Shown: positions 15,692 through 17,730 of the stretch, piece after piece
Layout of the letters: every line of letters starts with the position of its first letter
Position numbering within the stretch: the stretch's first letter is position 1
Source of the DNA: Bacillota bacterium
GTDB lineage: Bacteria > Bacillota > Sulfobacillia > Sulfobacillales > Sulfobacillaceae
Direction: 5' to 3'
Length of the DNA: 17,730 bases
NCBI GenBank assembly: GCA_023488565.1
Contig: JAMDDZ010000022.1
Location: 9,680 to 27,409, forward strand
Notes under the pieces: generated by a model
What the model was told of the DNA's origin: nothing
What the model saw: the letters and a program-made list of their open reading frames with translations, nothing else
Database searches by the model: none
Translations under genes and position numbers: made by a program

Positions 15692-16084
15692 TTATTGAGG
15701 CCACGCCGCCTCAGGCAGCGCATACCGGGCAAAATCCCGGTGATTGCGACGCCATACCCTTCGCCCTGTCTCGAAGGCGCGCTGGATCGGTACCGCATCG
15801 ATCCAACTTAAGTGCGGGTCTGCTTCCCATGTTTCGAGAATCCCAAGCCATTGTGGCTTATCGTCCATCAGTACCCCCTGCCAATTCAACACGGTCCGGG
15901 CACAAAGCGTCCGCCCGGGTCATGTTCTTGACGTAGCGCGGCAACACGTACGTCAATTCATGTAAGACCAGCGGATCTAGCCACACCGTCACCATGCCAG
16001 CCGCCGATCGCAGCAGCGCCTGGCAGGCCACCGTATGACCATCATATGCTTGGGCATGCAAGAACACTTTTTTTTGGTATTCAC
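15692..16084 (-). pseudogene. PIN-domain toxin (VapC-like), frameshifted
   Basis: Two minus-strand frames together make a PIN-domain protein. From a GTG at 16084 the start VNTKK runs into eight A residues (16075-16068); reading on as VFLHAQAYDG needs a phase change there. Then LVLHELTYVLPRY gives the middle PIN segment with its Glu. Phase is lost again near 15905-15915, and the end appears in the other frame as TVLNWQGVLMDDKPQ, then LSWIDAVPIQRAFETG and NHRDFARY, a typical C-terminal PIN half with its Asp. The usual first acidic residue (FLDxN) is His here. With two frame breaks and a lost catalytic Asp it is dead. It starts seven bases after the antitoxin remnant, the normal toxin-antitoxin layout. 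Confidence 0.6.
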
Positions 16085-16091
16085 GTTACCG

Positions 16092-16302
16092 TCACGCGTG
16101 GTCCAAGTCCTCCCGTTCTTGTTGTGCGGCCATGCCGTCGTGCCAGTCGGCGTCATCGATGGGTTCCTGAATTGGATAGCGGGCAAAGAGATCGTCGGGG
16201 CTTAATGCCGACAGGACTTCGATCAGAATACGCTGCTCGTCCTGACTCCGCGCTACCAGCGGTGCGCCCGTGCAATTGCAACTTATGGCGGATCTCACCG
16301 GG
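16092..16302 (-). pseudogene. AbrB-type antitoxin (VapB-like), 5'-truncated and frameshifted
   Basis: The first visible codons read PGEIRHKLQLHG, the core of an AbrB/SpoVT swapped-hairpin domain (consensus P-x-E-I-R-x-x-L-x-L-x-x-G). After a one-base phase change near 16270-16280 the frame continues as GAPLVARSQDEQRILIEVL, then LFARYPIQEPIDDADWHDGM, ending at TGA 16094-16092. The N-terminal part of the domain is missing: upstream sequence is instead the end of a group II intron, joined directly before the conserved Pro. The acidic C-terminus is what antitoxins use to bind their toxin, and the PIN relic follows. The assignment as AbrB rests on one motif. Confidence 0.5.
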
Positions 16303-16376
16303 AACGAGTAGCCCCGGGGATTTGCACCCCGAGGCTCTCCCAGAACCGGACGTGAACCTCTCAGCTCATCCGGCTC
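16303..16376 (-). ncRNA. Group II intron 3' remnant: domains V and VI
   Basis: On the minus strand 16376-16343 form a 34-nt domain V. GAGCCGGATG opens with the AGC triad region, AGCT pairs around a GAGA (GNRA) tetraloop, and CACGTCCGGTTC closes it. These match the canonical sizes and the AC-bulge arrangement. A domain VI hairpin follows: AGCC-T-CGGGG pairs with CCCCG-G-GGCT around a 7-nt loop. A bulged A at 16309 is flanked by GAG/CTC pairs, the expected branch point, about seven bases from the inferred 3' splice end near 16303. No reverse transcriptase and no recognisable domains I-IV lie upstream before the Uma2 gene, so the intron is truncated and cannot move by itself. Confidence 0.75.
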
Positions 16377-16542
16377 CCCTACCTCGCTGCAGGCCGTATC
16401 CGTTGCCAGTGTGTGAACAGTTGTATAGGAAAACTCCTGATCAGTGGCATGACGGCTCTTTCCTCAACACAAGAGTCCGTCCGTTTTCCTGAGTTTCCAG
16501 CGCCACAACCGTGGCGGCGGGGATAAGGAACTTGGTTCGGTT
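16377..16542. other. Unassigned 166 bp between intron tail and Uma2 gene
   Basis: No gene is visible. It may hold degraded intron domain IV sequence. On the minus strand a 6-bp stem CGCCAC-GGTT-GTGGCG (near 16500-16516) lies after the Uma2 stop without a T-run, so it is a poor terminator candidate. Confidence 0.35.
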
Positions 16543-17091
16543 TTATCGAAACAAATCGGTAACAGACAGAGGATGATCGGGAAACAACGGACTGGTGACG
16601 GTTTCGTAGCGAGTATAGGGTCCCCATGGCAGATATCCGTCCGCGGTCAAATGGTACATCGTCAGCGTCTGATTGTCTGGATCCACAATCCAGTATTCCC
16701 GGACGCCAAAACGGGCATACAAGTGAACCTTCACGCCCGGATCCCGATCCCGGGTGCTGGGAGATAAGACTTCAACCACCACGTCGGGAGGTCCTTGGAT
16801 ATTCGCGTCGGTGACGATATTCAGATGATCCTGACAAACAAAGAGGACATCAGGTTCCACGACATTATGATGGTCAAAGACGACATCGAGAGGAGCCGTA
16901 AAAACCTGACCCAATCCTTGCTGTTCCAGCGTTTGAAAAAAGCTTGCGCAATGGAGAACAATACGCTGATGTTGGGGGTTTGGCGACGGACTCACAGCGA
17001 GATCTCCTTCCAGTACTTCATAGCGTTTGCCGTCGTCGGGCATCTGAGCCAAATCCTCGGCAGAAAAAATGGGGCGAATGATATCCACCAT
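16543..17091 (-). CDS. Uma2 family putative restriction endonuclease (PD-(D/E)XK fold)
   Basis: This encodes 182 residues, full length for the family. The ATG is fixed by AGGAGGTGG about three to four bases upstream. Family landmarks in order are KRYEVLEGDLAVSPSPNPQHQ (22-41), VVEPDVLFV with Asp81, PPDVVVEVLSPSTRDRD with Glu107, K121 in KVHLYARFGV, and the signature GVREYWIVDP (129-138). These are the conserved acidic and Lys positions of the Uma2/DUF820 nuclease-like fold. The family is abundant in cyanobacteria and scattered in Firmicutes. Its cellular role is not established, and catalysis is inferred from the fold. It stands alone, facing away from the integrase relic, with its own promoter candidate. 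Confidence 0.9.
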   Translation of the reverse strand: MVDIIRPIFSAEDLAQMPDDGKRYEVLEGDLAVSPSPNPQHQRIVLHCASFFQTLEQQGLGQVFTAPLDVVFDHHNVVEPDVLFVCQDHLNIVTDANIQGPPDVVVEVLSPSTRDRDPGVKVHLYARFGVREYWIVDPDNQTLTMYHLTADGYLPWGPYTRYETVTSPLFPDHPLSVTDLFR

Positions 17092-17112
17092 GGGCCACCT
17101 CCTTTTGTCTTG

Positions 17113-17141
17113 AGTATAACCGAAAACGAAGAGGGAATCAC
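17113..17141 (-). promoter_or_regulatory. Putative promoter of the Uma2 gene
   Basis: On the minus strand TATACT (17118-17113) lies 17 bp after GTGATT (17141-17136). The -10 is good and the -35 poor (three of six). Transcription would start about 10-15 bases before the ribosome site. Confidence 0.4.
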
Positions 17142-17280
17142 TCGGCGCCTTCTGGGCAGGTCGTCATGGCCTGCTTACCATCCGCTGGGCTCACGGCATG
17201 ACCCCGTCCGTCTTCCCCACGAACGCAGGTAGAGTCGGCTCCGTTATCCAGAGATCTGATAATCTCAGGAGGCTCTGATT

Positions 17281-17615
17281 ATGAAGCAACGGACACTTCG
17301 CGAATTACTTCAAGAGTTAGAACAGGAGTTGATCCGCCTCGGCTACACCAAGGGCAGCATGACCTTTTACCGCAGCCGTTGGCGAAAGATCGAGGATTTT
17401 GCCGGCAAGAACAGGCAAGTTTACTATACCGAACAGCTTGGAATCGATTTCGTACGAGTTTCCCATGCCGCGCTGCCATATGTATGATCGGAGATTTCCA
17501 GCTCCACCACGCGGTCTTGCGAAGATACCTGAAGCACCGGCAACTGCTGACCAATCCATGGTTCATTGAGATGAGCAGACGGTTTCAGGACTACTGTGTC
17601 TCAACAAAGGATTAA
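17281..17615 (+). pseudogene. Tyrosine recombinase / integrase N-terminal fragment, frameshifted and truncated
   Basis: AGGAGG eight bases before the ATG at 17281 gives a good start. The first frame (68 codons) has a SAM-like core-binding helix pair, LQELEQELIRLGYTKGSMTF, then RSRWRKIEDFA, typical of integrase N-terminal domains. It stops at TGA 17485-17487. The sequence continues in another frame from about 17470 as MIGDFQLHHAVLRRYLKHRQ, then NPWFIEMSRRFQDYC, which reads as the next integrase helices, and ends at TAA 17613-17615. The catalytic domain with the Arg-His-Arg-Tyr residues is absent; a hairpin region follows. It is therefore a dead remnant of a mobile element. The frameshift is inferred from protein-like quality on both sides. 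Confidence 0.6.
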
Positions 17616-17624
17616 TGAACTTCT

Positions 17625-17657
17625 CCCGCCGCCTGGCCTCTACGAGGCCGAGGCGGG
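17625..17657. terminator. Strong hairpin after the integrase relic
   Basis: CCCGCC (17625-17630) pairs with GGCGGG (17652-17657), and inside it GGCCTC (17635-17640) pairs with GAGGCC (17644-17649) around a TAC loop. Only a short TTT follows (17660-17662), so termination is possible but not certain. Confidence 0.5.
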
Positions 17658-17660
17658 GGT

Positions 17661-17680
17661 TTCTGGATTCGTTCCCAGAA
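17661..17680. repeat. Second small hairpin
   Basis: TTCTGG (17661-17666) and CCAGAA (17675-17680) are exact reverse complements around an 8-nt loop, directly after the larger hairpin. Two adjacent stems could mark a recombination end or a terminator pair. Confidence 0.35.
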
Positions 17681-17730
17681 ATTCCTGGCTCCTAGTGCGA
17701 GTGTATTACACATGTCCTCCTCGATGCCGT

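Noticed and set aside
16379..16627. Minus-strand frame upstream of domain V as a reverse transcriptase remnant
   Set aside because: It overlaps the Uma2 gene 3' end, and its translation shows none of the RT or maturase motifs.

Overview
This window looks like chromosome from a Gram-positive, mid-GC Firmicute. Shine-Dalgarno sequences are strong (AGGAGG class), GTG and TTG starts are frequent, and there is a lipobox lipoprotein plus a secreted spore-lytic-type GH18 enzyme. The repeat style of the large secreted protein reminds me of Sulfobacillus and related acidophiles, but that is an impression and not a search result.

Region 1 (1-4275) starts with the 3' end of a plus-strand glycosyltransferase. 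It converges, with overlapping stop codons, on a two-gene minus-strand operon. That operon encodes a 1067-residue secreted protein (TIG domain, two kinds of internal repeat, and a GH18 hydrolase whose barrel appears interrupted by a peptidoglycan-binding domain), translationally coupled through TAATG to a Ser/Pro-rich lipoprotein. Region 2 (4276-4541) is a divergent intergenic region with a 9-bp inverted repeat, a good -10 box and a leader hairpin beside the ribosome binding site.

Region 3 (4542-13234) is a tightly packed plus-strand exopolysaccharide operon of eight genes. In order these are a GT4, two GT2s, a GT4, a Wzy/O-antigen-ligase-like membrane protein, two more GT4s and a UDP-glucose-4-epimerase-like enzyme. 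They are enough to build, polymerise and partly supply a repeat-unit polysaccharide. No flippase, chain-length regulator or initiating phosphoglycosyltransferase is present, so the locus probably continues to the left, where the partial GT lies. A perfect 26-bp palindrome sits inside the first GT2 gene, and a hairpin spans the stop codon of the 10016-11143 GT4.

Region 4 (13235-17730) is a gene-poor, decaying accessory region. It holds an intact ParB-like gene with an unusual N-terminal half (possibly OB-fold), an intact Uma2-family nuclease gene, and several wrecks. The wrecks are an ORF with an internal amber codon, a frameshifted VapBC-type antitoxin/PIN-toxin pair, the domain V-VI tail of a group II intron ending inside the antitoxin, and a frameshifted, truncated tyrosine-recombinase gene followed by strong hairpins. 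It reads as a hotspot of insertion and deletion beside the polysaccharide locus.

I did not find a clear complete novel defence or mobile system. The best leads are the GH18/PG-binding domain insertion, the ParB fusion, the 26-bp palindrome and the intron-in-antitoxin remnant.
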